Shown: positions 1 to 7,826, counted from the stretch's first letter. The stretch is 15,156 nucleotides of DNA from an uncultured Clostridia bacterium (GCA_934131055.1 CAKOZB010000020.1:1-15156); one strand, 5' to 3'. A program made the numbers and translations. The notes: a model not told the origin generated them from the letters alone.

Positions 1-831
1 TCCTGAATTTACATTACTTGCTAAATTTTGTGCTTGTGTTCTTGTTACATATGTGTATGGATATGCATCTGCTTTTGTTACTGGTGCTGTACTTGGCATA
101 GTATATTTTCCATCTGAATTTTTGTCTGTATTACTTGTTCTATTCGTTCCTGTTGTTTCTATTCCTGCTTCGTATCTTCCTACATAAAATCCTCCATTTT
201 CATATACACTTTTTAACATACTGTTTTTTAAATTATTATATGCTGTTGCATCTGCAAACCAACCTACATTTTTGTCATCAGCATAATATACATCTGAATA
301 ACCAGATGCTGTTACATAGGTACTTGTATAGTTCTTTAGGTCAGTTTCTATATTTGTATAATCTGTATCTGTAAATGTTGTTTTTCCAAGTCCTGTTGTT
401 TTATAAACTGCTGTTGTTCTTGGTACTACTATCCACACATATTCATTTCCACTTGCATCTTGTATTACTAATCCTGTATCTATTGTTCCTTCTTTTTTTG
501 TAAATGTATTATCTGGGAAATATGGGGCTGTTTCTGCTGTTGCTTCTGCTGGTACTTTTGTGTCTGTTCCACTTCCTCCAGCTCCACCATTTCCGCTACC
601 ACTTCCAGTACTTCCATTTCCAGCTAGTGCACCTTCCATTTCGCTTACCAAACCATTCATTCCTTTTAAGTCATTTTGGCTTGCTTCTGCAGATTTTGTT
701 TCTGCTTCTTTTGCTTTTGCTATTATTCCGTTATTGCCTAGTACTAAGTTAATACTTACTCCTGCAAGAATTAACAAAACTACTATTGTAACGACTAACG
801 CAACTAAGGTTATACCCTTATTATTTTTCAT
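1..831 (-). CDS. Prepilin-like secreted protein with SUMF1/FGE-like C-terminal region, 3' end missing
   Basis: The frame is open from an ATG at 831 to the left edge, giving 277 residues with no stop. A GGAGGAG site lies just upstream of the ATG. The N-terminus reads KNNKG followed by ITLVALVVTIVVLLILAG, a type IV prepilin-type leader with Gly6 as the -1 residue of the expected peptidase cut and then a hydrophobic helix. The usual Glu at mature position +5 is Ala. Residues about 58-75 are a Gly/Ser-rich linker. The rest has EYVWIVVP (130-137) and GGFYVGRYEAG (213-223), followed by YVTRTQAQNLA near the edge. These resemble the formylglycine-generating-enzyme/C-type-lectin fold that clostridia attach to pilin-like stalks. 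I infer a surface-displayed protein, perhaps adhesive. No catalytic cysteines can be assessed because the end is missing. It is separated from minC by a terminator, so it is probably its own unit. The pilin leader is well supported; the fold assignment is moderate. Confidence 0.7.
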   Translation of the reverse strand, partial: MKNNKGITLVALVVTIVVLLILAGVSINLVLGNNGIIAKAKEAETKSAEASQNDLKGMNGLVSEMEGALAGNGSTGSGSGNGGAGGSGTDTKVPAEATAETAPYFPDNTFTKKEGTIDTGLVIQDASGNEYVWIVVPRTTAVYKTTGLGKTTFTDTDYTNIETDLKNYTSTYVTASGYSDVYYADDKNVGWFADATAYNNLKNSMLKSVYENGGFYVGRYEAGIETTGTNRTSNTDKNSDGKYTMPSTAPVTKADAYPYTYVTRTQAQNLASNVNSG

Positions 832-1190
832 GTTGTTCTCCTCCTCGTATAATTATTTTATAAAACTTATTTGCATAAATTTTATAAACATATTATTTTT
901 TATTACTTATGTACTTTTTATTATTTTCAACTATTTCTTAAGTTTTTATTCATAATTTTTTCTTTTTTCGTACATACATCTACCACGTATATATTTGTTG
1001 CACTAATCGTATTTATTTCTATATACGTTATAGATATAAATACTTCACCTAGATGATATCATTATTTTCACACCAGTGTAATAGTTTTTTCTTTAACTTT
1101 TTCAATTTGTCATTTTTTGTTGAATTTTGTCGTATTGCGAATTTTATATTTTGTAAAAAATTTTTAAAAAGTAAACATTTTCATCTATAC
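832..1190. other. AT-rich intergenic region upstream of the pilin-like gene
   Basis: I see no credible gene here. The plus-strand frame at 871-1056 has no SD site and is hydrophobic only because the DNA is T-rich. The stretch should hold the promoter of the leftward pilin-like gene. The best sigma-A match is weak: TTGAAA at 1100-1105 and TATTAC at 1078-1083 on the minus strand, spacer 16, which would leave a leader of about 240 nt. An imperfect inverted repeat at 1009-1043 is listed separately. Confidence 0.4.
1009..1043. repeat. Imperfect inverted repeat, possible operator or leader hairpin
   Basis: An 8-bp arm (GTATTTAT at 1009-1016, ATAAATAC at 1036-1043) continues after one mismatch into a further 6 bp (1018-1023 with 1029-1034) around a TACGT loop. 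That gives 14 of 15 positions paired. It lies about 180 bp upstream of the pilin-like start. It could be a DNA operator or, if transcribed, a leader hairpin. The AT-rich composition lowers its significance. Confidence 0.4.
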
Positions 1191-1240
1191 ATAAAAAATC
1201 CCCAGACTTTCAATTTCCTTGAAATCTGAGGATTTATTTA
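1191..1240 (-). terminator. Intrinsic terminator of the mre-minC operon
   Basis: On the minus strand, AAATCCTCAGATTTCAA (1235-1219) pairs across a GGAAA loop with a matching arm ending at 1196. The stem has one bulged G and one G-U pair and is followed at once by six T residues (1199-1194). It lies about 45 nt past the minC stop, so it closes the cell-shape operon and separates it from the pilin-like gene. Confidence 0.85.
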
Positions 1241-1281
1241 AACTTTATTATATTTTTTGTTTATGCTATAATTTTTTCTGC

Positions 1282-1899
1282 CTATTCTAATTCCATTTTT
1301 CCATCTGCATCTACATATGCATATGTTTTTTGTGTACTTTCTAATATTTCTTCTCTTTCTCTTTCTTTTATTATATTAGAGATTCTTAGCTGTGGAGCTT
1401 CTATTGAAGATGCCGCTATTATTGCTTCTTTGTTGCCTTTTGCACCAGCATGTGCAAGGCCTCGCAAGTCTCCTAGAACTATTATGTTTTCTCCTGCTAT
1501 TACTTCTGCCCCATCGTTTACGTCTCCTAGTATTACTAGACTTCCTTCAAATTCTACTTTTTGTCCAGACCTCACTGAACCTCTATGAAATTTTGTCTCT
1601 GATGTTGCTATTTCTTTGCAATATGTTTTTGTAATTCCGTGTAGTCCTAATGTTCTTGGGCTATCAAATTTTATTTTTACATCGAGGTGCTTTTTTATTA
1701 ACTCTTGTATTTCGTCTATTTCTCTATTTTTTAGTACTTTTCCTGTTATTACTATTGGTGTTTTTTCACTCTGATATAATTTTTTTAACTCTGGTATTTT
1801 CTTTCTTAATGAGTACATTATATCTTCTTGTGAAAAGTCTTCATTTATTTTTATTACTATGTTGTCTTTTTTTAGATTTATTGTTATGCAACTTTTCAT
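1282..1899 (-). CDS. minC: Septum site-determining protein MinC
   Basis: A 205-residue protein with the two MinC domains. Residues 1 to about 80 are the N-terminal domain that acts on FtsZ. Residues about 100-180 are the beta-helical dimerisation domain, with GSLVILGDVNDGAEV and GLAHAGAKG. MinC blocks FtsZ-ring assembly away from midcell when MinD recruits it to the membrane. RSGQ at 110-113 matches the motif that binds MinD in E. coli MinC, so MinD interaction looks preserved. An AGAGGA site precedes the ATG. The gene is the last of the operon, 63 nt after mrdA, and a terminator follows, so minD and minE do not follow as they often do in clostridia. The acidic C-terminal tail (about 180-205) is lineage-specific. 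The identification is firm. Confidence 0.95.
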   Translation of the reverse strand: MKSCITINLKKDNIVIKINEDFSQEDIMYSLRKKIPELKKLYQSEKTPIVITGKVLKNREIDEIQELIKKHLDVKIKFDSPRTLGLHGITKTYCKEIATSETKFHRGSVRSGQKVEFEGSLVILGDVNDGAEVIAGENIIVLGDLRGLAHAGAKGNKEAIIAASSIEAPQLRISNIIKEREREEILESTQKTYAYVDADGKMELE

Positions 1900-1962
1900 A
1901 TTTACATCCTCTTTTATATTAATATTTGCACTTTCTATTTTAGCTTTATCAGATGTTCATTT

Positions 1963-4056
1963 TTAGTTTATTATTTGTACTGTTGGTATTGCTGTTGTAT
2001 TTTCTGTAACTTGGTTTGTGTTCATTCCAAAGTATTGGGCTATTATGTCTCTTGCAACTTCTGCTGTGTAGCTTCCGTGACCACCGTTTCTAACGAATAC
2101 TACTATTGCAATTTCTGGGTCATCGAATGGTGCAAAACCAACAAACCATGCGTTTGTTTTGCCTTGTACACCTGTTTGGGCAGAACCTGTTTTTCCTCCT
2201 ACTTCTATGTTGAAGTTTCTGAAGGTTGAATATGCTGTTCCTCCAGATTCGCTTGTAACTCCCCTCATTCCTTCTAGTATGGCTTCTATGTTTTCTTCTT
2301 TGAAGTTCATTTCTTCTACATTTTCTTGTTGTAAACCTAGCTTCTCATTTACATATGATTCGTATTCGTCTCTTGAAACTTCGCTTCCGTCTGGGTTTAT
2401 TATAGATTTTACTATTGTAACATCTAAGTTTTTACCTCTATTTGCTATCATTGCAACATATTTTGCCATTTGTAATGGAGTAAATGTGTTGTAACTTTGA
2501 CCTATTGCAGCAGAAATTGTTTCACCTGGATTCCATACTCTGTTTTCTTGTTTTGCAATTCCGTTACTTGCAAGTACACCATCAATTTCTCCTTTAAGCT
2601 CAATTCCTGTCTTGTGTCCTAAACCTAAATAATATGAGTATTTTGCAAGATTATCTATTCCAAGTCTATCTCCTAAATCGTAGAAGAAGTAGTTACACGA
2701 GTGTTCTATTGCCTGCGATACATTTAAGTATCCATGTCCATATCTATTCCAGCATTTCCAAGAGCTGTTATACTTTCTAAATACTCCTGTATCATTTATT
2801 TTTGTTTTTGGGGTAATTGTACCTGTTTCGAGTCCTGCAAGTGCTGTTACCATTTTATATGTAGAACCTGGAGAATACATTGCAGATATTGCCTTGTTTT
2901 CCAATGGTTTTGTATCTCCGTTTATATAGTAATTCCATGTATTTGTGTCTATTCCATTTACGAAAGCAGATGGGTCGTAGTCTGGATAACTTGCCATCGC
3001 GATTGCCTCGCCTGTTTTTACATTTAAAACAACTGCTGCACCTGCATCTGCTGGGTTATTTTCTTGCGAAAATCCATGGTTTGCAATTTTATTTATGTTG
3101 TCTGCCAGTGCCTGCTCTGTTACAGCTTGTAATTTAGAATCTATTGTTAATATTACATCAGAACCAGAAACAGCTTCTTTTGATACATATTCGTCTGTTA
3201 TTGTACCATCAACATTCATGTCTATTTGCTTTACGCCATCTGTTCCCTTTAAGTATTTTTCAAATACATATTCAATTCCAGATTTTCCTATGATATCGTT
3301 CTGATTATATATGTCTTCGTTGCCTTCAAGCTCACTACTTTCTATTCTACCAATTCTCCCTAATATATGAGAAGCTGTTGTTTTTAGTGGATAGACTCTT
3401 ACTGGAGTTTCAACAACCTCTACACCAGAAAACTCTGCATTTCTCTCTTTTATCTGCTCTAAACTTTGTCTGCTTATATTGCTTGCTATTTCTATAGATT
3501 TTGTACTGCTATAACCTTTATATGATATTTCATATCTTATTGCTAGTATTTTTCTTATATCTTCTACATTGTCAGATGTAATATCATATTTATTTTTAAA
3601 ATAGCTAAAGGCTTCTTCTGCAGTTGCATCTTCATCTATGTTGTTCGCTTTTTTCCACTTTTTCTGACTCTCTTCTTCTTCCAATTTAAACCTGTATGGA
3701 CTAACATCTATAAGGAAGTTATCCACATATAAGTCACCGTTTGTGGATAATATGTTTAACAATTTCAATATTGTTGTGTTTAAAGTCTCGTTGTTAACCT
3801 TTGTTTTATATAAAACTATTGAATACTGGGCATCAACTGATGCAAGCATTGTTCCAGAACTATCTTTAATACTTCCTCTATCTGCCTTTAGTACACTTTC
3901 CCTTGTAAGCTTTGTATTTGAAGTTTCCCTATACTCTTCTCCATGCACAATTTGAAGATTAAATAATTGAGCAAGTAGCACAATTCCAACTATATATACT
4001 AATATTGTTAATATATTATATCTAATTCTATCATTTTTAGCTTTTTCTTTTCCCAA
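1963..4056 (-). CDS. mrdA: Penicillin-binding protein 2, peptidoglycan transpeptidase of the elongasome
   Basis: A class B penicillin-binding protein of 697 residues. It has a short basic N-terminus, one membrane anchor (about 13-33), a dimerisation region starting with the ADRGSI motif (58-63), and a transpeptidase domain from about 300. The three active-site motifs are intact: STYK (nucleophile Ser398, Lys401), SCN (453-455) and KTG (622-624). It cross-links wall peptides outside the membrane during lateral growth, with RodA and the MreBCD scaffold. The start is TTG (4056-4054), preceded by AAGGTGAT at good distance; no better ATG lies near the conserved N-terminus. It follows mreD after a 106-nt gap with no terminator and precedes minC, which supports operon membership. 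Its length is normal for PBP2. rodA is not in the window. Confidence 0.95.
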   Translation of the reverse strand: MGKEKAKNDRIRYNILTILVYIVGIVLLAQLFNLQIVHGEEYRETSNTKLTRESVLKADRGSIKDSSGTMLASVDAQYSIVLYKTKVNNETLNTTILKLLNILSTNGDLYVDNFLIDVSPYRFKLEEEESQKKWKKANNIDEDATAEEAFSYFKNKYDITSDNVEDIRKILAIRYEISYKGYSSTKSIEIASNISRQSLEQIKERNAEFSGVEVVETPVRVYPLKTTASHILGRIGRIESSELEGNEDIYNQNDIIGKSGIEYVFEKYLKGTDGVKQIDMNVDGTITDEYVSKEAVSGSDVILTIDSKLQAVTEQALADNINKIANHGFSQENNPADAGAAVVLNVKTGEAIAMASYPDYDPSAFVNGIDTNTWNYYINGDTKPLENKAISAMYSPGSTYKMVTALAGLETGTITPKTKINDTGVFRKYNSSWKCWNRYGHGYLNVSQAIEHSCNYFFYDLGDRLGIDNLAKYSYYLGLGHKTGIELKGEIDGVLASNGIAKQENRVWNPGETISAAIGQSYNTFTPLQMAKYVAMIANRGKNLDVTIVKSIINPDGSEVSRDEYESYVNEKLGLQQENVEEMNFKEENIEAILEGMRGVTSESGGTAYSTFRNFNIEVGGKTGSAQTGVQGKTNAWFVGFAPFDDPEIAIVVFVRNGGHGSYTAEVARDIIAQYFGMNTNQVTENTTAIPTVQIIN

Positions 4057-4162
4057 TTAATCACCTTCTTACAAATAAAACTAAATTTTAGTATTTCTAT
4101 TTTTAAAATTTACTGTGTAATAATTTATCCATTAGAAAACTTTGCACAATATTATTAATAAT

Positions 4163-4696
4163 TTAAAAATATCTTGTTAAAATAAACTTATCATCAAATA
4201 AATTTTCTACATAATATCCAGCTTTTTTTATTAATGGATATATTATTATTGTTATTAATGTGTTAAACACAAGCTCAACAAGAAGTATTTTTGAAAATGC
4301 CAATATTTCAATTGTTCCTTCTGTTCTAAGCATTGTAAAAATATATAAAACTGTTTCATAGATTGCTGTTGTAATTATAACCATTAGTGTTACTATAAAA
4401 CGACTATCTTTTGAAAAATTTTTACTCAATATCTCGCCAATTAGTCCAATTGCACCTAGTGCAAAAGCAGATATTCCGACGGTTTTGCCAAGTATTATAT
4501 CTAAATATAGCCCAAACGCAAACCCGAATACTACTCCTAATTTTCTTTTCATGAACAAGCCTATAAATAGTACAAGAATTACGTATAGATTAGGCATTAT
4601 ACCAGCTATGTTGAACCAAGTAAAAAAATTTGCTTGCAAAAAATATATTAAAAAAAATATTAATACTAAACATAGTATTGTAATTGTTTTTTTCAT
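4163..4696 (-). CDS. mreD: Rod shape-determining membrane protein MreD
   Basis: A protein of 177 residues from the ATG at 4696, with about six predicted membrane helices and almost no soluble part. This is the MreD layout, and the gene sits in its usual place after mreC. MreD belongs to the membrane complex that couples MreB filaments to wall synthesis. The start is uncertain. The ATG at 4696 gives MKKTITIL, which fits the family, but has no SD site. An in-frame ATG at 4744 adds 16 residues (MKFDVAKIVIIFQRTT) and directly follows the TGA of a 16-codon ORF, so translation may restart there. The added residues look like part of an inserted leader element. Family assignment is by hydropathy and context, as MreD sequences diverge strongly. 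Confidence 0.88.
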   Translation of the reverse strand: MKKTITILCLVLIFFLIYFLQANFFTWFNIAGIMPNLYVILVLFIGLFMKRKLGVVFGFAFGLYLDIILGKTVGISAFALGAIGLIGEILSKNFSKDSRFIVTLMVIITTAIYETVLYIFTMLRTEGTIEILAFSKILLVELVFNTLITIIIYPLIKKAGYYVENLFDDKFILTRYF

Positions 4697-4854
4697 CGTT
4701 GTACGTTGAAAAATAATTACAATTTTGGCTACGTCAAATTTCATTCAAAACGCGGTTACATACAACAAGTATGCGCCCTTACCTTTTGAATTCATTTTCC
4801 TTGCCAAAATTTAATCCTTTTCCAACTCAGCTCCTTTCATAAAAAATACGTTTA
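4697..4854 (-). other. Unusual mreC-mreD gap with small ORFs in frame with mreD
   Basis: This 158-nt gap breaks an otherwise tight operon. On the minus strand a strong AAAGGAG lies near 4837-4831, but mreD starts more than 80 nt later. After that site comes TTG GAA AAG GAT TAA (4825-4811). Then comes a 16-codon ORF (4795-4745, MNSKGKGAYLLYVTAF) preceded by a weak, close AAGG. Its TGA is immediately followed by the ATG at 4744, in the same frame as mreD. Composition is richer in G+C than the surroundings (about 38% over 4741-4800), and a small hairpin occupies 4759-4773 (CATAC, 5-nt loop, GTATG). I read it as a possible small inserted repeat or a translational control leader. Neither is proven. 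Confidence 0.45.
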
Positions 4855-5670
4855 CTATTTAATAATTACTAAAACCGTCTCCAACTTATCAAAATTAACG
4901 GCAGGTTCTACTAAAATATATCTGTTAGTTAAATTTTTTGTTTCTATTATTTGTTTTACGGTTCCTATTGTAATTCCCTTTGGATAAATTCCACCTAACC
5001 CAGAGGTTTCAACCTTGTCACTTTCTAATAATGCCGCAGAAGTTGGTATATATGTTCCTTTTAGCATGTTTGAGTTTTCTAGATTTCCTTTTATTATAAC
5101 AGAATCTCTTGCTGTTCCAACTACGCTACTTACCGCACTAGATGTATCTAATAAAGTTTGTACCTTTGCAGTTGTATCTGTAACAGAAATTATATGTCCG
5201 ACTAATCCTGCATCGGCAATTACTGGCATTCCAACATCTACACCATCATTTTTACCAATGTTTATTACTATTATGTTGCTGTAGTTACTTGTATTTTTAT
5301 TAATTACATAGCCCGGAATAGTTGTGTATTCTGTATATTTATCTTTTAAATTTACATATTCTTTTAATGTTTCATTTTCAGACTTTATTACTTCCAATTC
5401 TCTTAAAGATTTTTCAAGTTCACTGTTACGCTCTTTTAAAGTTTTATTTTCTTCTTTTATAGTTGCAAGGTCTGAGAAAAATGTACTATTTCCACTAAAT
5501 TTATTCTTTATGTAAGTAATTCCATTTTGAACTGGCATTACAAAAGAACTTAATGCTCCTCCTATATGTGAAAAATCTTCAATTTTTATGTTTGAAATAA
5601 TTACAATTACAACTAAAACTATAATAGTAATGACTACTCCTATTATGCCGGTTTTCTTGTTCTTATACAT
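4855..5670 (-). CDS. mreC: Rod shape-determining protein MreC
   Basis: A protein of 271 residues: a basic cytoplasmic start, one membrane helix (about 8-27), a charged coiled coil (about 66-110), then the extracellular beta-barrel region typical of MreC (GYVINKNTSNYSNIIVINIG, GMPVIADAGLVGHI, and GIYPKGITIGTV near the end). MreC forms filaments on the outer face of the membrane and switches on PBP2/RodA wall synthesis. The ATG follows AAAGGAAAA at proper spacing. It lies 15 nt after mreB, in the standard order. Length is normal. An unusual gap before mreD follows. Confidence 0.95.
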   Translation of the reverse strand: MYKNKKTGIIGVVITIIVLVVIVIISNIKIEDFSHIGGALSSFVMPVQNGITYIKNKFSGNSTFFSDLATIKEENKTLKERNSELEKSLRELEVIKSENETLKEYVNLKDKYTEYTTIPGYVINKNTSNYSNIIVINIGKNDGVDVGMPVIADAGLVGHIISVTDTTAKVQTLLDTSSAVSSVVGTARDSVIIKGNLENSNMLKGTYIPTSAALLESDKVETSGLGGIYPKGITIGTVKQIIETKNLTNRYILVEPAVNFDKLETVLVIIK

Positions 5671-5685
5671 ATATTTTCCTTTCCA

Positions 5686-6714
5686 TTATCTTCTTCTATT
5701 CCTAATCAACGCCGTTCTAAGCTTGTCCATATCTTCTATTGTTTTGCCAGTTCCATTTGCTACACAATCAAGTGGTCTATCTGCTATATAAACTGGAATT
5801 TCTATTTTTTGAGAAATTAATGTATCTATTCCTTTTATTAAAGCTCCTCCACCTGTTAGCACTATTCCACGCTCTATTATGTCTGATGCTAGCTCTGGTG
5901 GTGTTTTTTCAAGGGTTGCTTTAACTAAATCTATAATTTTTTCTATAGAAGGAGCCATTGCCTCTTGAACTTGCTCTGATGTTACAATTTTGTTCTCTGG
6001 TAATCCTGTTGTTAGCTCTCTACCTCTTATTTCCATAGATTTTTGTGTTACTAGCGGAATTGCACAACCAAGTTCAAGCTTCACCTGCTCTGCTGTTGTG
6101 CCTCCTACTGCTAGATTTAGATTATTTTTTATATAATTAATAATCTCATCATCCATGGTATCTCCTGCAATTCTTATAGAATCGCTTACAACTATTCCAC
6201 CTAGAGATATTACGGCTACTTCAGTTGTTCCTCCACCTATATCTACTACCATATTTCCTGTTGGTTCTGCTACATCTATTCCTGCACCAATTGCTGCCGC
6301 CATAGGTTCTTCTATTAAATACACTTCTCTTGCTCCAGCTTGAGTTACAGCCTCTTCGACGGCTCTTTCTTCGACCTCTGTAATTCCAGATGGAACTCCT
6401 ACTACAACTCTTGGTCTTCCAGCATTATATCTTTTACAAACTTTTGTAATTACATTTTTAATCATCATCTGTGCTGCAGTAAAATCTGCAATAACACCGT
6501 CTTTCATTGGTCTTACTGCCCTAATTTGTTCTGGAGTTCTGCCAAGCATCTCCTTTGCTTCATGTCCTGTTGCAACAATTTGGTTGTTTTGTCTATTTAT
6601 TGCCACAACAGAAGGCTCGTTTAGAACTATTCCCTTTCCTTTTATTGTTAGCAAAATGTTAGATGTTCCTAAATCCATCCCTATGTCTTTCGATACAAAT
6701 GTAAAAAAATTCAT
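5686..6714 (-). CDS. mreB: Actin-like rod shape-determining protein MreB
   Basis: A protein of 342 residues matching MreB end to end. The ATPase-fold motifs are visible: phosphate-1 DLGTSN (14-19), the EEP segment with the catalytic Glu (135-137), phosphate-2 DIGGGTTE (158-165), and the adenosine motif LTGGG (286-290). The start MNFFTF is the short hydrophobic end that can touch the membrane. MreB filaments orient wall synthesis during elongation. The ATG lies 3 nt after the radC stop, and its SD site (GGAGGATTGAGG) lies inside the last codons of radC, so the two are probably translationally coupled. The C-terminal RNRRR is basic. The radC-mreB-mreC order is the common clostridial arrangement. 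Confidence 0.97.
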   Translation of the reverse strand: MNFFTFVSKDIGMDLGTSNILLTIKGKGIVLNEPSVVAINRQNNQIVATGHEAKEMLGRTPEQIRAVRPMKDGVIADFTAAQMMIKNVITKVCKRYNAGRPRVVVGVPSGITEVEERAVEEAVTQAGAREVYLIEEPMAAAIGAGIDVAEPTGNMVVDIGGGTTEVAVISLGGIVVSDSIRIAGDTMDDEIINYIKNNLNLAVGGTTAEQVKLELGCAIPLVTQKSMEIRGRELTTGLPENKIVTSEQVQEAMAPSIEKIIDLVKATLEKTPPELASDIIERGIVLTGGGALIKGIDTLISQKIEIPVYIADRPLDCVANGTGKTIEDMDKLRTALIRNRRR

Positions 6715-6717
6715 TGT

Positions 6718-7407
6718 TTACCTCAATCCTCCTATTGAAAATACGCTTGTGTATCTTTCGTTTCCAATTACAATGTGGTCTAATAGCTCTATGCCTAATA
6801 ATGCAGCCGCATTATATAATCTTTTGGTTGTTTCTATATCTTCTTGGCTCGGTGTTGGGTCTCCGCTTGGATGATTATGTACCAAAATAATCTTCGGTGC
6901 TCCCATCTTTGTTGGTTCTGCTAATATATCTTTTGGATTTATTGTTGCCGAATTTGTGCCACCATATGACACATTTATAATTTTAATTAGCACATTTTTT
7001 GTATTTAAAACTAGTACTTTTACTTTTTCTCTTTTTTCGTATTTCATCTCATTCATCAGCAAATTTGCCACTGTTGCAGATGACCTTATACATACATTGT
7101 TATCATTTAGTGGTTTTGAAATTCGCTTTGCCATTTCGCATACAGCTTTAATCTGAATCGCCTTAACTATTCCTATTCCTTTAATTTTGGTTAGCTCTTC
7201 TAGTGAAATATCTTGCAAAAACTGAATGTTCTCTTTATTTTTACTTTCTATTGATAAAATTTCTTGTGCGAGTTGTATTGATGTTTTCTCTTTTGTTCCT
7301 GTTTTTATTATTACTGCTAATAATTCTGAATTTGATAAATTTTCAATTCCATACATTTGTGCCTTTTCATATGGCCTTTCAGTTGATGGTAATTTTTTTA
7401 TAGTCAA
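6718..7407 (-). CDS. radC: RadC family JAMM-domain protein
   Basis: A 229-residue RadC/UPF0758 protein. The N-terminal part (about 1-100) has helix-hairpin-helix-like segments, including IKGIGIVKAIQIKAV. The C-terminal JAMM/MPN domain has the full zinc motif H177-x-H179-P-S-G, then S187 and D190. The biochemical role of the family is unsettled: the old link to DNA repair is doubtful, and a metal-dependent peptidase or nuclease activity has been proposed. The start is TTG (7407-7405), with GGAAAGGA about 7 nt upstream. It follows the DUF4321 gene by 35 nt and overlaps the translation signals of mreB, so it is cotranscribed with the shape genes, as in many Firmicutes. Confidence 0.93.
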   Translation of the reverse strand: MTIKKLPSTERPYEKAQMYGIENLSNSELLAVIIKTGTKEKTSIQLAQEILSIESKNKENIQFLQDISLEELTKIKGIGIVKAIQIKAVCEMAKRISKPLNDNNVCIRSSATVANLLMNEMKYEKREKVKVLVLNTKNVLIKIINVSYGGTNSATINPKDILAEPTKMGAPKIILVHNHPSGDPTPSQEDIETTKRLYNAAALLGIELLDHIVIGNERYTSVFSIGGLR

Positions 7408-7442
7408 TATAAATCCTTTCCACCACTATATATCTATAAAAC

Positions 7443-7703
7443 TTATAAAGCTTTTCTATATATGAAAATTGAAATTATTACGCCAATTATGCTTGCAATG
7501 TTTATTTTAAACATTAATGCAAATGTTACTTTTGCTATTCCTAAGTCAAGTACAAGTGGTGAATTTGCAGATAGTCCAAATTCTTGACCATATGATAGCC
7601 ACCATAGGAAGTCAACCCCTGATGTAAGTTGCCCTATTAAACCTCCTATAACAAGTCCTGCTAAAATGAATAGTATACATATCCATGTATTTTTGTTTTT
7701 CAT
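7443..7703 (-). CDS. DUF4321 family small membrane protein
   Basis: An 86-residue protein with two membrane helices: about 7-27 (Gly-rich, LAGLVIGGLIG) and about 58-84. Between them is a loop with FLWWLSYGQEFGL and SPLVLDLG. This pattern, and the place just upstream of radC-mreB, match the DUF4321 family of Clostridia. Its function is unknown; the context suggests a link to the envelope or elongation machinery, which is inference only. The ATG has a strong GGAGGA site. It is the first gene after the operon promoter at 7798-7826, with a leader of about 88 nt. Confidence 0.85.
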   Translation of the reverse strand: MKNKNTWICILFILAGLVIGGLIGQLTSGVDFLWWLSYGQEFGLSANSPLVLDLGIAKVTFALMFKINIASIIGVIISIFIYRKAL

Positions 7704-7728
7704 GTTTTTATCCTCCGTTTTTTATTAC

Positions 7729-7782
7729 GAATTAGTTTTATGTAAAGTTCTATCTTCTACGGATACAACGTTTTTCTAATTC
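7729..7782 (-). promoter_or_regulatory. 5' leader inverted repeat of the DUF4321-mre operon
   Basis: GAATTAG (7729-7735) and CTAATTC (7776-7782) are perfectly complementary. They would close a stem over 40 nt within the predicted leader, ending just above the SD site of the first gene. The enclosed segment also carries short TATC/GATA complementarity. It matches no riboswitch I recognise. A 7-bp AT-rich stem may be chance. Confidence 0.25.
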
Positions 7783-7797
7783 AATTTTACATTTTGT

Positions 7798-7826
7798 ATT
7801 ATATCTTGAAATCGAGTTTTTTTCAA
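7798..7826 (-). promoter_or_regulatory. Sigma-A promoter of the DUF4321-radC-mreBCD-mrdA-minC operon
   Basis: On the minus strand the -35 is TTGAAA (7826-7821) and the -10 is a perfect TATAAT (7803-7798), with a 17-nt spacer. Transcription should begin near 7791, about 88 nt before the ATG at 7703. No other strong promoter interrupts the cluster down to minC. Confidence 0.75.

Noticed and set aside
560-955. 131-residue plus-strand frame
   Set aside because: Antisense to the pilin-like gene; its Pro/Ser-rich part is the complement of the Gly/Ser linker. No SD site and no family pattern.
871-1056. 61-residue hydrophobic plus-strand frame in the gap before the pilin-like gene
   Set aside because: No SD site and low-complexity Phe/Tyr/Ile content expected from T-rich intergenic DNA.
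960-1080. Resemblance to a c-di-GMP-II riboswitch upstream of the pilin-like gene (AATGAT and AGTGCAAC on the minus strand)
   Set aside because: The core between these words and the sequence after AGTGCAAC do not match the known consensus, and no closing P1 helix can be drawn.
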